Assembly: GCA_900766915.1 (NCBI GenBank)
Contig: CAAFXE010000057.1
Coordinates: forward strand, 1 to 64,000
Length of the DNA: 64,000 bases
Direction: 5' to 3'
Source: Lachnospiraceae bacterium
GTDB taxonomy: Bacteria > Bacillota > Clostridia > Lachnospirales > Lachnospiraceae
Under the pieces are notes generated by a model. That model saw only the letters and a program-made list of their open reading frames with translations, searched no databases and was not told the DNA's origin. Each line of letters begins with the position of its first letter. Within the stretch, counting starts at the first letter, position 1. Position numbers and translations under genes: made by a program. Below, in pieces: positions 35,894 through 44,944 of this stretch.

Positions 35894-37117
35894 ATGCAGG
35901 AACAGAAAAAGAAACAGGCAAAAAAGGAAACATCCAAGGCTATCTGTCCACTGACAAAAAAGTGCGGAGGATGCGAGTATCAGGGAGTTCCCTATGAGGA
36001 GCAGTTAAAGAAAAAGAGAAAACAGGTGGCAAAGCTTTTAAAGCCTTACTGTGAGGTGAAGGGTATTCTCGGGATGGAGAATCCTTATGAATACCGCAAT
36101 AAGGTTCATGCAGTCTTTGCCAGATTAAAAAACGGAAAAATCATTTCCGGTACCTATGAACCAAACAGCCACAGAGTGGTAGCAGTGGATTCCTGTATGA
36201 TCGAAAACCGCAAGGCAGATGAGATCATTGCATCCATCCGGGAGCTGGCAAAATCCTTTAAGATCAGGATCTACGATGAGGATACAGGATTTGGACTGCT
36301 TCGTCATGTGATGGTCCGGGTAGGACATCACAGCGGTCAGATCATGGTGGTGCTTGTCCTGGCATCCCCGATTATGCCGGGAAAAAATAACTTTGTAAAA
36401 GCATTGCTAAAGCTTCATCCGGAAATTACAACCATTGTGGTGAATGTGAATGATAAGAAGACCAGTATGGTTTTGGGTGATAAAGAAAAACCGATCTATG
36501 GAAAGGGATATATTGAAGACACCTTATGCGGGCTGACTTTTCGTATTTCTCCAAGATCCTTCTACCAGATCAATACGAAACAGACAGAGGTGCTTTATAA
36601 AAAGGCCATTAAGCTGGCAGATTTAAAAGGCAAAGAGCGGGTATTGGATGCTTACTGCGGTATCGGAACCATTGGAATGGCGGCTGCAAAGCATGCCAAA
36701 GAAGTGATTGGCGTAGAATTAAATCCCGATGCAGTGAAGGATGCAAAAGCCAATGCAAAAGCCAATGGAGTGAAAAATATCCGGTTCTACCAGAACGATG
36801 CCGGAAAATTTATGGTGCAGATGGCATCCCAGGAAGGACAAGGTGCCATCGATGTAGTATTTATGGATCCCCCAAGAGCCGGAAGCGATGAAGCCTTTAT
36901 GAGCTCTGTGGTGAAGCTGTCACCGAAGAAGGTAGTGTATGTATCCTGTAACCCGGAGACACTGGCAAGAGATCTTGGGTACTTTACAAAGCATGGATAT
37001 GAGGCGAAGGAGGGCTGGGCCGTGGATATGTTTCCGTGGTGCGGGCATTGTGAGAGCCTGGTACTTCTAAATTTAAAAAATGCAGAAGGTTTGAGGTGGA
37101 AAAAAGTTGACAAATGA
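35894..37117 (+). CDS. 23S rRNA (uracil-C5)-methyltransferase, RlmD/RlmCD type without TRAM domain
   Basis: 407 residues from the ATG 9 bp after AGGGAG. The iron-sulfur cysteines are 18, 24, 27 and probably the one in VDSCMIENR. The SAM-binding core has DAYCGIGTIGMAA, then FMDPPRAG, and the catalytic Cys in YVSCNPETLARDL. The N-terminal TRAM domain of classic RumA is missing, as in many clostridial homologues. It modifies uridine to 5-methyluridine in 23S rRNA; the exact site is not predictable. Confidence 0.9.
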   Translation: MQEQKKKQAKKETSKAICPLTKKCGGCEYQGVPYEEQLKKKRKQVAKLLKPYCEVKGILGMENPYEYRNKVHAVFARLKNGKIISGTYEPNSHRVVAVDSCMIENRKADEIIASIRELAKSFKIRIYDEDTGFGLLRHVMVRVGHHSGQIMVVLVLASPIMPGKNNFVKALLKLHPEITTIVVNVNDKKTSMVLGDKEKPIYGKGYIEDTLCGLTFRISPRSFYQINTKQTEVLYKKAIKLADLKGKERVLDAYCGIGTIGMAAAKHAKEVIGVELNPDAVKDAKANAKANGVKNIRFYQNDAGKFMVQMASQEGQGAIDVVFMDPPRAGSDEAFMSSVVKLSPKKVVYVSCNPETLARDLGYFTKHGYEAKEGWAVDMFPWCGHCESLVLLNLKNAEGLRWKKVDK

Positions 37118-37161
37118 AAAACATTGTATTATATTATACAAAAATCAGAGATGATAAAACG

Positions 37162-37236
37162 AATTGGTTTACTTCGCAGGTGAGGTTCTTTCCTTATCTG
37201 CGATTTTTTTTAAAATTTCGCAGTAGTAGACCAATT
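37162..37236 (+). promoter_or_regulatory. Attenuator-like nested structure ahead of the alanine symporter gene
   Basis: An outer 12-bp stem (37162-37173 with 37225-37236) encloses an inner 12-bp stem (37174-37185 with 37192-37203) that is followed by eight T residues, i.e. an intrinsic terminator. A second TCGCAG at 37218 could pair instead with CTGCGA at 37198. The AGGAGG of the symporter gene starts right after the outer stem. Confidence 0.7.
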
Positions 37237-37252
37237 TCAGGAGGAGAGAATT

Positions 37253-38734
37253 ATGATTGAAATGATTACGAATGTCAACAATACCATCAATGGTGTCGTA
37301 TGGGGCTGGCCGGCCCTGATTCTACTTGCTTTTGTTGGAATACTGATGACCTGCATGACAGGTTTCTTTCAGTTGGGACACTTCAGACACTGGATGACCA
37401 ATACGATCGGAGCAATTTTTAGTGAAAAGCATGTGACAGGACACACCAGGGATCGTTCTATTTCACAATTCCAGTCTTTATGTACTGCATTGGCAGCTAC
37501 TGTTGGTACCGGTAATATCGTAGGTGTTGCAGGTGCCATCGCCACAGGTGGTCCGGGTGCCGTATTCTGGATGTGGTTGATCGCATTTTTTGGAATGATG
37601 ACAAATTATTCTGAGAATGTCCTTGGAATTCTTTACCGCCGTAAAGATAAAAAGGGAGAGTGGCACGGAGGAGCCATGTATTATTTAAGGGACGGTCTTG
37701 GAGCAAAACCGGGATGTAAGACTATTGGTGCAGTCCTTGCTGTATTGTTTTCTTTCTTCTGTCTGCTGGCTTCCTTTGGTATCGGAAACATGAGTCAGGT
37801 AAACTCCATGGTATCCAATGTACATACAGCCTTTGGTATTCCGAATATCGTAACAGGAATCTTTCTGGTGGTTGCCGTTGGGGCTGTGATCATTGGCGGT
37901 CTCAAACGTGTTGCACGTATTACGGAAAAACTGGTTCCCTTTATGGTGGTTGTGTATCTGATCGGAAGTATTATCATTATTCTGACCCACATCACTGCAG
38001 TTCCGGCAGTATTTGTGGCAATTTTTAAAGGAGCGTTTTCCATACAGGCAGTTGCAGGCGGTGGCTTTGGTGCCGGAATTGCTCTGGCTATGAAGATGGG
38101 CTTTAAACGTGGCGTTTTTTCAAATGAAGCCGGTCTTGGTTCCTCTGTTATGGTCCATTCAAGCTCTAATGTTAAGGAGCCGGTTCGTCAGGGAATGTGG
38201 GGTATTTTTGAAGTATTTACAGATACCATCATCGTGTGTACATTGACGGCTCTGACTTTGCTGACTTCCGATGCAGTAGATCTTTCTACAGGTATGCTGA
38301 CTGCGGCCGGTGAGGCAGTAGGATCCAGCTCGCTGATGACCTATTCTTTTTCCCAGACCTTTGGTGTGGCAGGGTCCTCATTTATTGCAATTGCGATTCT
38401 GTTGTTTGCATATTCTACCGTACTTGGCTGGAGCCATTATGGTGCGACAGCCTGTCAGTATCTGTTTGGTGAGAAATCAGTTCTTCCATATCGGGTTCTG
38501 TTTGTGATCGTTGTTTTGGCTGGATCTGTCATGGAAGCACAACTGGCATGGGATATTTCAGATACCTTTAATGGTCTGATGATGATTCCGAACCTGATTG
38601 GTGTGATGGTACTTTCTCCGGTCGTTGCAAAATGTACTAAAAACTATATCGCCCGCGTATTGAAGGGGGAAAATGTGAAGCCGATGCTGTCTGTCTTTGA
38701 GGATGTGCAGGCTGAGCAGGAGAAAAATCTGTAA
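37253..38734 (+). CDS. Sodium:alanine/glycine symporter (AGCS family)
   Basis: 493 residues with about ten membrane helices. AGCS signatures: FQSLCTALAATVGTGNIVGVAGAIATGGPGA near residue 72, and GFKRGVFSNEAGLGSS near 282. It imports alanine or glycine with sodium. It is monocistronic: leader structure upstream, hairpin downstream. The preceding leader shows no glycine riboswitch. Confidence 0.96.
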   Translation: MIEMITNVNNTINGVVWGWPALILLAFVGILMTCMTGFFQLGHFRHWMTNTIGAIFSEKHVTGHTRDRSISQFQSLCTALAATVGTGNIVGVAGAIATGGPGAVFWMWLIAFFGMMTNYSENVLGILYRRKDKKGEWHGGAMYYLRDGLGAKPGCKTIGAVLAVLFSFFCLLASFGIGNMSQVNSMVSNVHTAFGIPNIVTGIFLVVAVGAVIIGGLKRVARITEKLVPFMVVVYLIGSIIIILTHITAVPAVFVAIFKGAFSIQAVAGGGFGAGIALAMKMGFKRGVFSNEAGLGSSVMVHSSSNVKEPVRQGMWGIFEVFTDTIIVCTLTALTLLTSDAVDLSTGMLTAAGEAVGSSSLMTYSFSQTFGVAGSSFIAIAILLFAYSTVLGWSHYGATACQYLFGEKSVLPYRVLFVIVVLAGSVMEAQLAWDISDTFNGLMMIPNLIGVMVLSPVVAKCTKNYIARVLKGENVKPMLSVFEDVQAEQEKNL

Positions 38735-38756
38735 AACAGGTATTTGATAATGATGG

Positions 38757-38795
38757 CAAAATGGCTCTTTCAAAGAGGAAGGGCTATTTTGTTTT
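38757..38795 (+). terminator. Terminator of the alanine symporter gene
   Basis: An imperfect hairpin AAAATGGCTCTTT against AAGGGCTATTTT is followed by GTTTTTAG, 20 bp after the stop codon. Confidence 0.65.
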
Positions 38796-38847
38796 TAGAG
38801 ATCTCGTTTTCGAGTTTTAGGGGATCTGATATAAAATATGTCATGCA

Positions 38848-38876
38848 TTGTGGAGCTGGGTGATATATGGTACGAT
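38848..38876 (+). promoter_or_regulatory. Predicted promoter of the DUF5058 cassette
   Basis: TTGTGG (38848-38853) and TACGAT (38871-38876), 17 bp apart. A TATAAT at 38879 is a second candidate -10 box. Confidence 0.45.
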
Positions 38877-38907
38877 ACATATAATCATGTATATAGGGGG
38901 GAACAAC

Positions 38908-39654
38908 ATGAATCTGATTAACCAATTAAACAGTGCTCCAATGTATCTGATCTGTGGGGCAATTGTAGCTTTCGTAGCACTGGTATGTGTGATATTTCTT
39001 ATACGGGCGTATAAGACGGGGGTGGCCATCGGAATGGATACCACGAAGATGAAGCAGACCATGATTTCCAGTGCTACCTTTTCTGTATTGCCAAGTGTGG
39101 GTATTTTACTGGGCGTTATCGCTTTGTCAGGAAGCCTGGGGACACCCTGGCCGTGGCTTCGTTTGTCGGTGATTGGTGCACTGCATTATGAAACACAGAT
39201 TGCACAGGCAGCTGCTGAACAGGTAGGTATGAAGAGCTTGTCTCCGGAGCAGATGACAGCTACGGGATTTACGACCATTGCTCTTTTGATGGGCGTGTGT
39301 ATTATGTGGGGAATGGTGTTGTCCATTTTCTTTAACAAAAAATATACGAAAAAGCTTGGAAGGACAAATTCAAGTGGAAAGGCAGGATTTGGGGATATTG
39401 CCATGACTGCCATGTTTATCGGGCTTGTCAGTACCTATATCGGAAGATACCTGGGCGGATTTGTGTCTGAAAAAGGATTATTTACCTTTCATGGTGATTT
39501 TATTCCGCTGATCGTGATTGCTGTTTCGGCGGCAGTGATGGGAATTTTCGTATTCTTTGTGGAAAAGAAGAAAGCTGTCTGGCTTGACAGCTTCTCCATT
39601 GCAGCCAGCATGATCGCAGGTATGCTAGCAGCAGTGATTGTGGGAATGTTCTGA
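38908..39654 (+). CDS. DUF5058 family membrane protein
   Basis: 248 residues from the ATG after AGGGGGG. Six or so hydrophobic helices; the loop TPWPWLRLSVIGALHYETQIAQAAAEQ is highly charged and polar and typical for DUF5058. Function unknown. It is followed by a second membrane protein and an M20 peptidase, suggesting a two-subunit permease with a processing enzyme. Its stop codon lies inside a copy of the repeat arm CTGAACAGATAC (39651-39662). Confidence 0.82.
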   Translation: MNLINQLNSAPMYLICGAIVAFVALVCVIFLIRAYKTGVAIGMDTTKMKQTMISSATFSVLPSVGILLGVIALSGSLGTPWPWLRLSVIGALHYETQIAQAAAEQVGMKSLSPEQMTATGFTTIALLMGVCIMWGMVLSIFFNKKYTKKLGRTNSSGKAGFGDIAMTAMFIGLVSTYIGRYLGGFVSEKGLFTFHGDFIPLIVIAVSAAVMGIFVFFVEKKKAVWLDSFSIAASMIAGMLAAVIVGMF

Positions 39655-39662
39655 ACAGATAC
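39651..39662 (+). repeat. Single arm CTGAACAGATAC of the palindromic repeat
   Basis: Identical to the right arm of the copies at 12366 and 52437. It overlaps the DUF5058 stop codon and ends 23 bp before the next start. No left arm is seen within 50 bp. Confidence 0.5.
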
Positions 39663-39685
39663 GATATTAGAAAGGGAATATAATA

Positions 39686-40381
39686 ATGAATACAAATAAA
39701 ACATGGGAAGATTACAGTAAAAAGACACATATTTTAGGCCGGTTGTTGAGCCTGATCACCCTGGTACTGCTTCTTGGTGCACCATTTCTCATTGGCAGGT
39801 ATCTCGGTGCATTTCCGGATATGAAAGCGGTTGGAAAAGGTTTCTTATCCGTAGGAGTCGTGTGGCTTGTCAGCAGTGTGGCTGAGTTTTTGATCTATAC
39901 ACCAATGCTTGGATCCGGCGGCGGTTATCTTGCTTTTATCACAGGTAACCTGATCAATATGAAGATTCCATGTGCCATGAATGCAAGGGATATGGTTGGT
40001 GCCGAAGCAGGAACTATAGAAAATGAGATTATTTCAACGATTTCCATAGCTACTTCTTCGTTAGTGACCATTGTCGTACTGGCACTGGGGGTTCTTTTGA
40101 TGGTGCCATTACAGCCCATCCTTCAAAGCCCGGTACTGCAGCCGGCTTTTGAAAATGTTGTACCTGCTTTATTTGGAGCCATGGCATATAAATATTATAG
40201 AAAAAATATGAAGCTTGCCGTTTTTCCTTTGGTCATCATGAGTGCATTGTTCCTATTTGTGCCCGGTTTGATCGGGTCCACAAGCTTCATGATCGTTCCA
40301 TCGGGTGCAATTGCCATTGGAGTAGCTTTCCTATTTTATAGAAGAGGTAAGAAAGCAAAGGAAAGCGAAGGTGATGTATAA
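39686..40381 (+). CDS. Membrane protein partner of DUF5058
   Basis: 231 residues with about six hydrophobic helices and basic ends. A glycine-rich segment LGSGGGYLAFITGNLINMKIPCAMNARDMVGAEAGTIENE lies between helices 2 and 3 and looks like a substrate-facing loop. I do not recognise a named family. Its stop codon directly abuts the M20 peptidase ATG, which implies coupled translation. Confidence 0.78.
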   Translation: MNTNKTWEDYSKKTHILGRLLSLITLVLLLGAPFLIGRYLGAFPDMKAVGKGFLSVGVVWLVSSVAEFLIYTPMLGSGGGYLAFITGNLINMKIPCAMNARDMVGAEAGTIENEIISTISIATSSLVTIVVLALGVLLMVPLQPILQSPVLQPAFENVVPALFGAMAYKYYRKNMKLAVFPLVIMSALFLFVPGLIGSTSFMIVPSGAIAIGVAFLFYRRGKKAKESEGDV

Positions 40382-41830
40382 ATGAGTATCGTAAAGATTT
40401 TGTTATTACTCGTTCTTGCAGTCATTTGTGTGCTGGTTTTCCTGCTGTTGATTGCAGTGGTAAAAACGCTGTTGACGAAATCCGGGAAATCCACTTATGT
40501 GGCCTGTGAGGATGAGGAAGAGTCTCTTCGATTGGCACAGAAGATATCAAAAATGATTCAATATGACACCACTTCTTATACCGATAGGCAGGAAAGAGAA
40601 AAATTTTTAGGCTTTCATCAGGTGTTGGAAGAATTATTTCCGCTGGTACATAAAAATTTGGAAAAAACAGAGATAGATGGTAATTTGCTGTTTTACTGGA
40701 AGGGAAAATCCAGTGAAAAACCAATTCTTTTGATGAGCCATCAGGATGTGGTTCCGGCGGAAGGCGTCTGGGAGCATGAGCCATTCTCCGGTGATATTGC
40801 AGATGGAAAAGTCTGGGGCCGTGGTGCGTCAGACACCAAATGTTCTGTCATGGCATTTTTTGAAGCTGTGGAAAGTTTACTGGCGGAAGGCTTTGAGCCG
40901 CCAACAGATGTATATCTTGCCTCCAGCTGTACCGAAGAATGGGGAGGTGACGGAGCACCGAAGATCGTTGCGGAACTTCAGAGACGGGGAATCGAATTGT
41001 TTATCGTCTGTGATGAGGGCGGTGGAATTATTACAGACCCAATCGGCGGAATTTATGGTAATTTCGCCATGATCGGTGTCTTTGAAAAGGGAAAAGCTGA
41101 TGTGAAATTCACCGCCAAAAGTACAGGAGGCCATGCCAGTGCACCTTCGAAGAATACACCCATTGCAAGACTTGCGTCACTGGTTGATGAATTTGAAAAT
41201 CATTCTCCATTTCAGAAAAAGATGCTTCCGGAGGTGGAAGCCATGTTTCAGGAATTGTCGGGCTATGCATCCTTCGGGATGAAACTGGTTCTTGGAAATC
41301 TTTGGCTGTTTAAACCTCTTATCATTGCAGTGTTGCCCAAAATCAGTGCACAGGCAGCTGCGATGTTAAAGACCACCATTGCATTTACGGTACAGTCCGG
41401 ATCAGATGCCTATAATGTGATCCCACAGGAGGCAACTCTGGGTGCAAACATGAGGTTTATTCCCCATCAGGGAGAAAAAGAAAGTCTTGAGATCGTAAAA
41501 AATATTGCCAAAAAGCATGGTGTGGAAATGGAAGTCCTTCATTCCAATGATTACTCGGAGCCGGTGGATATCCATGGAGATGGTTATCAGCTTGTAAAAC
41601 AGGTCATTGAGAAAACATTTCCGGGTCTTCCATCCAGTCCTTATGTGATGACCGGCGCCACGGATGCACATTTTTATCAGCCGGTTTGCAAAAACTGCAT
41701 CAGATTTGCTCCTGTGATCTATGGACCGGAGCAAATGGCCGGCATGCATGGTATCAATGAAAATATTGAGTACAACTGCCTACCGGGAGCAGTGAGATTT
41801 TATCGAAACCTGATTATGGCAGAAAAGTGA
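40382..41830 (+). CDS. Membrane-anchored M20 metallopeptidase (carboxypeptidase S/PM20D1-like)
   Basis: 482 residues. One N-terminal helix (about 5-27) precedes the M20 domain. Metal and catalytic residues are all present: His120 and Asp122 (MSHQDVVP), Asp151 (GRGASDTK), Glu185/Glu186 (CTEEWGG), and a late His in GMHGINEN. Lysines after the helix hint that the domain faces the cytoplasm, though this is weak. M20 enzymes of this kind cleave small peptides or N-acyl amino acids. The upstream membrane pair may import the substrate. Confidence 0.9.
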   Translation: MSIVKILLLLVLAVICVLVFLLLIAVVKTLLTKSGKSTYVACEDEEESLRLAQKISKMIQYDTTSYTDRQEREKFLGFHQVLEELFPLVHKNLEKTEIDGNLLFYWKGKSSEKPILLMSHQDVVPAEGVWEHEPFSGDIADGKVWGRGASDTKCSVMAFFEAVESLLAEGFEPPTDVYLASSCTEEWGGDGAPKIVAELQRRGIELFIVCDEGGGIITDPIGGIYGNFAMIGVFEKGKADVKFTAKSTGGHASAPSKNTPIARLASLVDEFENHSPFQKKMLPEVEAMFQELSGYASFGMKLVLGNLWLFKPLIIAVLPKISAQAAAMLKTTIAFTVQSGSDAYNVIPQEATLGANMRFIPHQGEKESLEIVKNIAKKHGVEMEVLHSNDYSEPVDIHGDGYQLVKQVIEKTFPGLPSSPYVMTGATDAHFYQPVCKNCIRFAPVIYGPEQMAGMHGINENIEYNCLPGAVRFYRNLIMAEK

Positions 41831-41883
41831 AGAATTATGTTTATTCAGTAGGTAATGTTCTGCAAGAAAAAATCGATTAATAC

Positions 41884-41912
41884 TTGCCATATTCTGTAAA
41901 TATGACTAGAAT
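41884..41912 (+). promoter_or_regulatory. Predicted promoter of aspartate kinase gene
   Basis: TTGCCA (41884-41889) and TAGAAT (41907-41912), 17 bp apart. The 100-nt leader has a GCCCG/CGGGC stem (41954-41979) but no lysine riboswitch motif. Confidence 0.6.
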
Positions 41913-42016
41913 ACTTATGGCAGATTTTATGTCTGCAGATTATTGGATATATTGCCCGTAGATAGGTCATGAAGCGGGCGCAGATGAATTATTAAGAAAG
42001 AAAAGGAATTTTTTCA

Positions 42017-43333
42017 ATGAAAAAAGTAGTTAAATTTGGCGGAAGCTCATTGGCAAGTGCAGAGCAGTTTAAGAAGGTCGGTAATATCATCCATGCAGAT
42101 GAAAGTCGTGTATATGTGGTACCTTCTGCACCGGGAAAAAGATTCCCGGAGGACACAAAGGTAACGGATATGCTTCTTCATGTGTATGAAACTGCAAATG
42201 AAGGTAAGGATATCACAGAGGAAATCAAAGCCATTAAGGCAAGATATGATGAAATTATTACCGGACTGGAGCTTAAAGATTTTACGCTGGATAAAGAGTT
42301 TGAAGAAATCACGGAAGCTTTAAGAACTGAGCCCCGGAAGGATTATGCAGCCTCCAGAGGAGAATATCTGAATGGAAAGATTATGGCAGCTTATCTTGGC
42401 ATAGAGTTTATTGATGCTGCAGAGGTGATCTTCTTTAATGCGGAGGGCAATCTAAACAGTTATAAGACAGAGAAAATGATGTCTGCCAGATTATCCCAGT
42501 GTGAACGTGCTGTTATTCCGGGATTTTACGGTACCGGCAAGGACGGCAAGGTCAAGACCTTCTCACGTGGAGGTTCGGATGTGACGGGATCTATTGTGGC
42601 ACAGGCAAGCCGCGCAGACGTATATGAAAACTGGACCGATGTATCAGGATTCCTTGTTACAGATCCCCGCATTGTCCCGAATCCGAAGCCAATTAAATAT
42701 ATTACTTACCGTGAACTTCGTGAATTATCTTATATGGGTGCGTCTGTATTGCATGAAGACGCTATTTTCCCGGTTCGTCATTGTGGTATTCCAATCAATA
42801 TTCGTAATACCAATGCACCGGAGGATGCCGGAACCTGGATCGTAGAAAGTACGGCACAGAAACAGGAGAATGTTATTACGGGAATTGCAGGAAAGAAGGA
42901 TTTTTGTACCATCTTTATTTCCAAAGCAATGATGAATTCGGAAATCGGATTTGGACGCAAGGTTTTGCAGGCTTTTGAACAAAATGATATTTCTTTTGAA
43001 CATATGCCTTCCGGTATTGATACCATGACGGTTGTAGCCCATGCAGATGAATTTATGCATAAAGAGCAAAGCGTTGTATCCGCCATCCACAGACTGGCAG
43101 AACCGGATTCTGTAGAAATTGAAGCTGAACTTGCACTGATCGCAGTCGTAGGACGCGGCATGAAATCAGCAAGTGGTACGGCAGGTAAGTTATTTAGCGC
43201 ACTGGCAAAAGAAGATATCAACATCAAGATGATTGATCAGGGTTCTTCGGAGCTTAATATCATCATTGGTGTTAAAAATGATGATTTTGAAACAGCAATC
43301 AGAGCAATTTACAATACTTTTATTAAGGATTAA
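42017..43333 (+). CDS. Aspartate kinase
   Basis: 438 residues. The kinase signature VVKFGGSSLA opens the protein, and FSRGGSDVTGSIVA and the substrate region FYGTGKDGKVKTF follow. Two ACT repeats fill the C-terminal roughly 130 residues and provide amino-acid feedback. It makes aspartyl phosphate for lysine, threonine and methionine synthesis, upstream of thrC at 18.7 kb. The isozyme type cannot be fixed. Confidence 0.95.
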   Translation: MKKVVKFGGSSLASAEQFKKVGNIIHADESRVYVVPSAPGKRFPEDTKVTDMLLHVYETANEGKDITEEIKAIKARYDEIITGLELKDFTLDKEFEEITEALRTEPRKDYAASRGEYLNGKIMAAYLGIEFIDAAEVIFFNAEGNLNSYKTEKMMSARLSQCERAVIPGFYGTGKDGKVKTFSRGGSDVTGSIVAQASRADVYENWTDVSGFLVTDPRIVPNPKPIKYITYRELRELSYMGASVLHEDAIFPVRHCGIPINIRNTNAPEDAGTWIVESTAQKQENVITGIAGKKDFCTIFISKAMMNSEIGFGRKVLQAFEQNDISFEHMPSGIDTMTVVAHADEFMHKEQSVVSAIHRLAEPDSVEIEAELALIAVVGRGMKSASGTAGKLFSALAKEDINIKMIDQGSSELNIIIGVKNDDFETAIRAIYNTFIKD

Positions 43334-43375
43334 AATTGAGTGCCCCGATTACTCCATTTGTGAGGTTGTGAAATC

Positions 43376-44131
43376 ATGGAACGTAATTTTGAAATCAATG
43401 AAAAAGGGCATAATATCCGCTGCAAAATTTATTACAATAAGCTGCCTGATATTAAGAAAGTTGTCCTATTCTGCCATGGCTTTGCCGGGCATAAGGATAA
43501 CAGTGCCGCTGCAAAGTTTGCAGAAAGGGTATTATCAAAGTATAAAGGTATTGCCATCATCGTATTTAACTGGCCCTGTCACGGAAATGATGTAAAGAAA
43601 AAACTTATGTTATCTGATTGTGAAACCTATCTGGAGCTGGTCATTGACTATGTAAAAAAGCAGTATCAGACGGACAAAATCTACGCCTATGCTACAAGCT
43701 TTGGAGGCTATGTTGTCTTAAAATATATAGCTGCATATGGAAATCCTTTTGTAAAAATTGCCTTAAGGTGTCCGGCAGTGGCAATGTATGATGTTTTGGC
43801 AAACAAGGTCATGAATCAGGAGGAATGTTCACTGATTCAAAAAGGGAAAAATGTTTCTGTTGGTTTTGACCGGAAAATAGAAGTAAATCCGCAGTTTCTC
43901 AGTGATCTTCAGAATGCCGATATACGGAAAAACAGCTATCTGGAATATGCAGATGATATCCTGCTGATCCACGGCACGAAGGATGAGATGGTTTCTTATG
44001 AAACTGTGAAGGAATTCTCAGAAGATCAGGTCATTGAAATGATTACAGTGGAAAATGCGGATCACAGATTTCAGAATCAGTCATGTATGGAGCTTGCAAC
44101 CAAAGCTGTTTTAAACTTTTTTGAGTTTTAG
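43376..44131 (+). CDS. Alpha/beta hydrolase
   Basis: 251 residues. Oxyanion segment CHGFAGHKDN near 34-42; the nucleophile is Ser108 in ATSFGG, where Ala replaces the first Gly of the usual GxSxG; acid in HGTKDEMV and His in NADHRF. Substrate unknown. It follows aspartate kinase by 42 bp. Confidence 0.85.
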   Translation: MERNFEINEKGHNIRCKIYYNKLPDIKKVVLFCHGFAGHKDNSAAAKFAERVLSKYKGIAIIVFNWPCHGNDVKKKLMLSDCETYLELVIDYVKKQYQTDKIYAYATSFGGYVVLKYIAAYGNPFVKIALRCPAVAMYDVLANKVMNQEECSLIQKGKNVSVGFDRKIEVNPQFLSDLQNADIRKNSYLEYADDILLIHGTKDEMVSYETVKEFSEDQVIEMITVENADHRFQNQSCMELATKAVLNFFEF

Positions 44132-44174
44132 AGGGAAAAAATATCTGTCTATAAAAGCAGCGGAGGTTCATTTT

Positions 44175-44861
44175 ATGACGATCAGGGAAAGCCTGTTGGC
44201 ATTACAGGAGCCTGAAAACGCAGAATTTCAGGCAAAGCTTACCCCGGGAATCCCCAGAGAAAAATTTTGGGGTGTACGGGTACCTGAGATCAGGAAGCTG
44301 GAAAAGCAGATTAGAAACACAGCAGAGTGCGAAGCGTTTCTAAATACATTACCACATGAGTATTATGATGAAAATTTGCTTCACAGTGTTATGATTTCTA
44401 ACATGAAAGATTACAATGCTGTGATTGATGCTATTGAAAAATTTTTGCCATATGTGGACAACTGGGCAGTGTGTGATACTTTGCGCCCCGTCATCTTTAA
44501 AAAGAAAAAAGAGGGATTGATGGACAAGATTCAGGAGTGGATTGCATCAAAAGAAACTTATACCTGCAGATTTGGAATTGATATGTTGATGACCTATTAC
44601 CTGGATCAGGATTTTTTGCCGGAATATTTGGAGCTTCCGACATCGATACATTCCGGGGAATACTATGTGAATATGATGATCGCATGGTACTATGCCACAG
44701 CACTTGCAAAGCAGTGGGATGATACCATTCCTTATCTGGAAGAAAAAAGGCTGGATCTGTGGGTACATAACAAAACCATTCAGAAAGCCTGTGAAAGCTA
44801 CCGAATTACGGATGAGCAAAAAGCGTACTTAAGAACACTGAAACAAACTTCCCTGTTTTAA
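44175..44861 (+). CDS. DNA alkylation repair (AlkD-like HEAT-repeat) protein
   Basis: 228 residues from the ATG 8 bp after GGAGG. The protein is helical, with family landmarks GIPREKFWGVRVPEIRKLEKQI, VDNWAVCDTL and YYVNMMIAWYYATALAK. AlkD-type glycosylases remove bulky or cationic alkyl bases without base flipping. Activity of this homologue is inferred. Confidence 0.88.
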   Translation: MTIRESLLALQEPENAEFQAKLTPGIPREKFWGVRVPEIRKLEKQIRNTAECEAFLNTLPHEYYDENLLHSVMISNMKDYNAVIDAIEKFLPYVDNWAVCDTLRPVIFKKKKEGLMDKIQEWIASKETYTCRFGIDMLMTYYLDQDFLPEYLELPTSIHSGEYYVNMMIAWYYATALAKQWDDTIPYLEEKRLDLWVHNKTIQKACESYRITDEQKAYLRTLKQTSLF

Positions 44862-44883
44862 TAAAAAATTAAGAGAATATGAC

Positions 44884-44911
44884 TTGTTTTTTGCGACAGA
44901 TGGTTCATAAT
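44884..44911 (+). promoter_or_regulatory. Possible promoter of the HD-domain gene
   Basis: TTGTTT (44884-44889) and CATAAT (44906-44911), 16 bp apart. Confidence 0.4.
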
Positions 44912-44944
44912 GAAGGTAGAAAAAGCAGAAGGGAGTGATTGCCG

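Noticed and set aside
41913..42016. Lysine riboswitch ahead of aspartate kinase
   Set aside because: The leader is only about 100 nt and lacks the conserved lysine riboswitch core segments.
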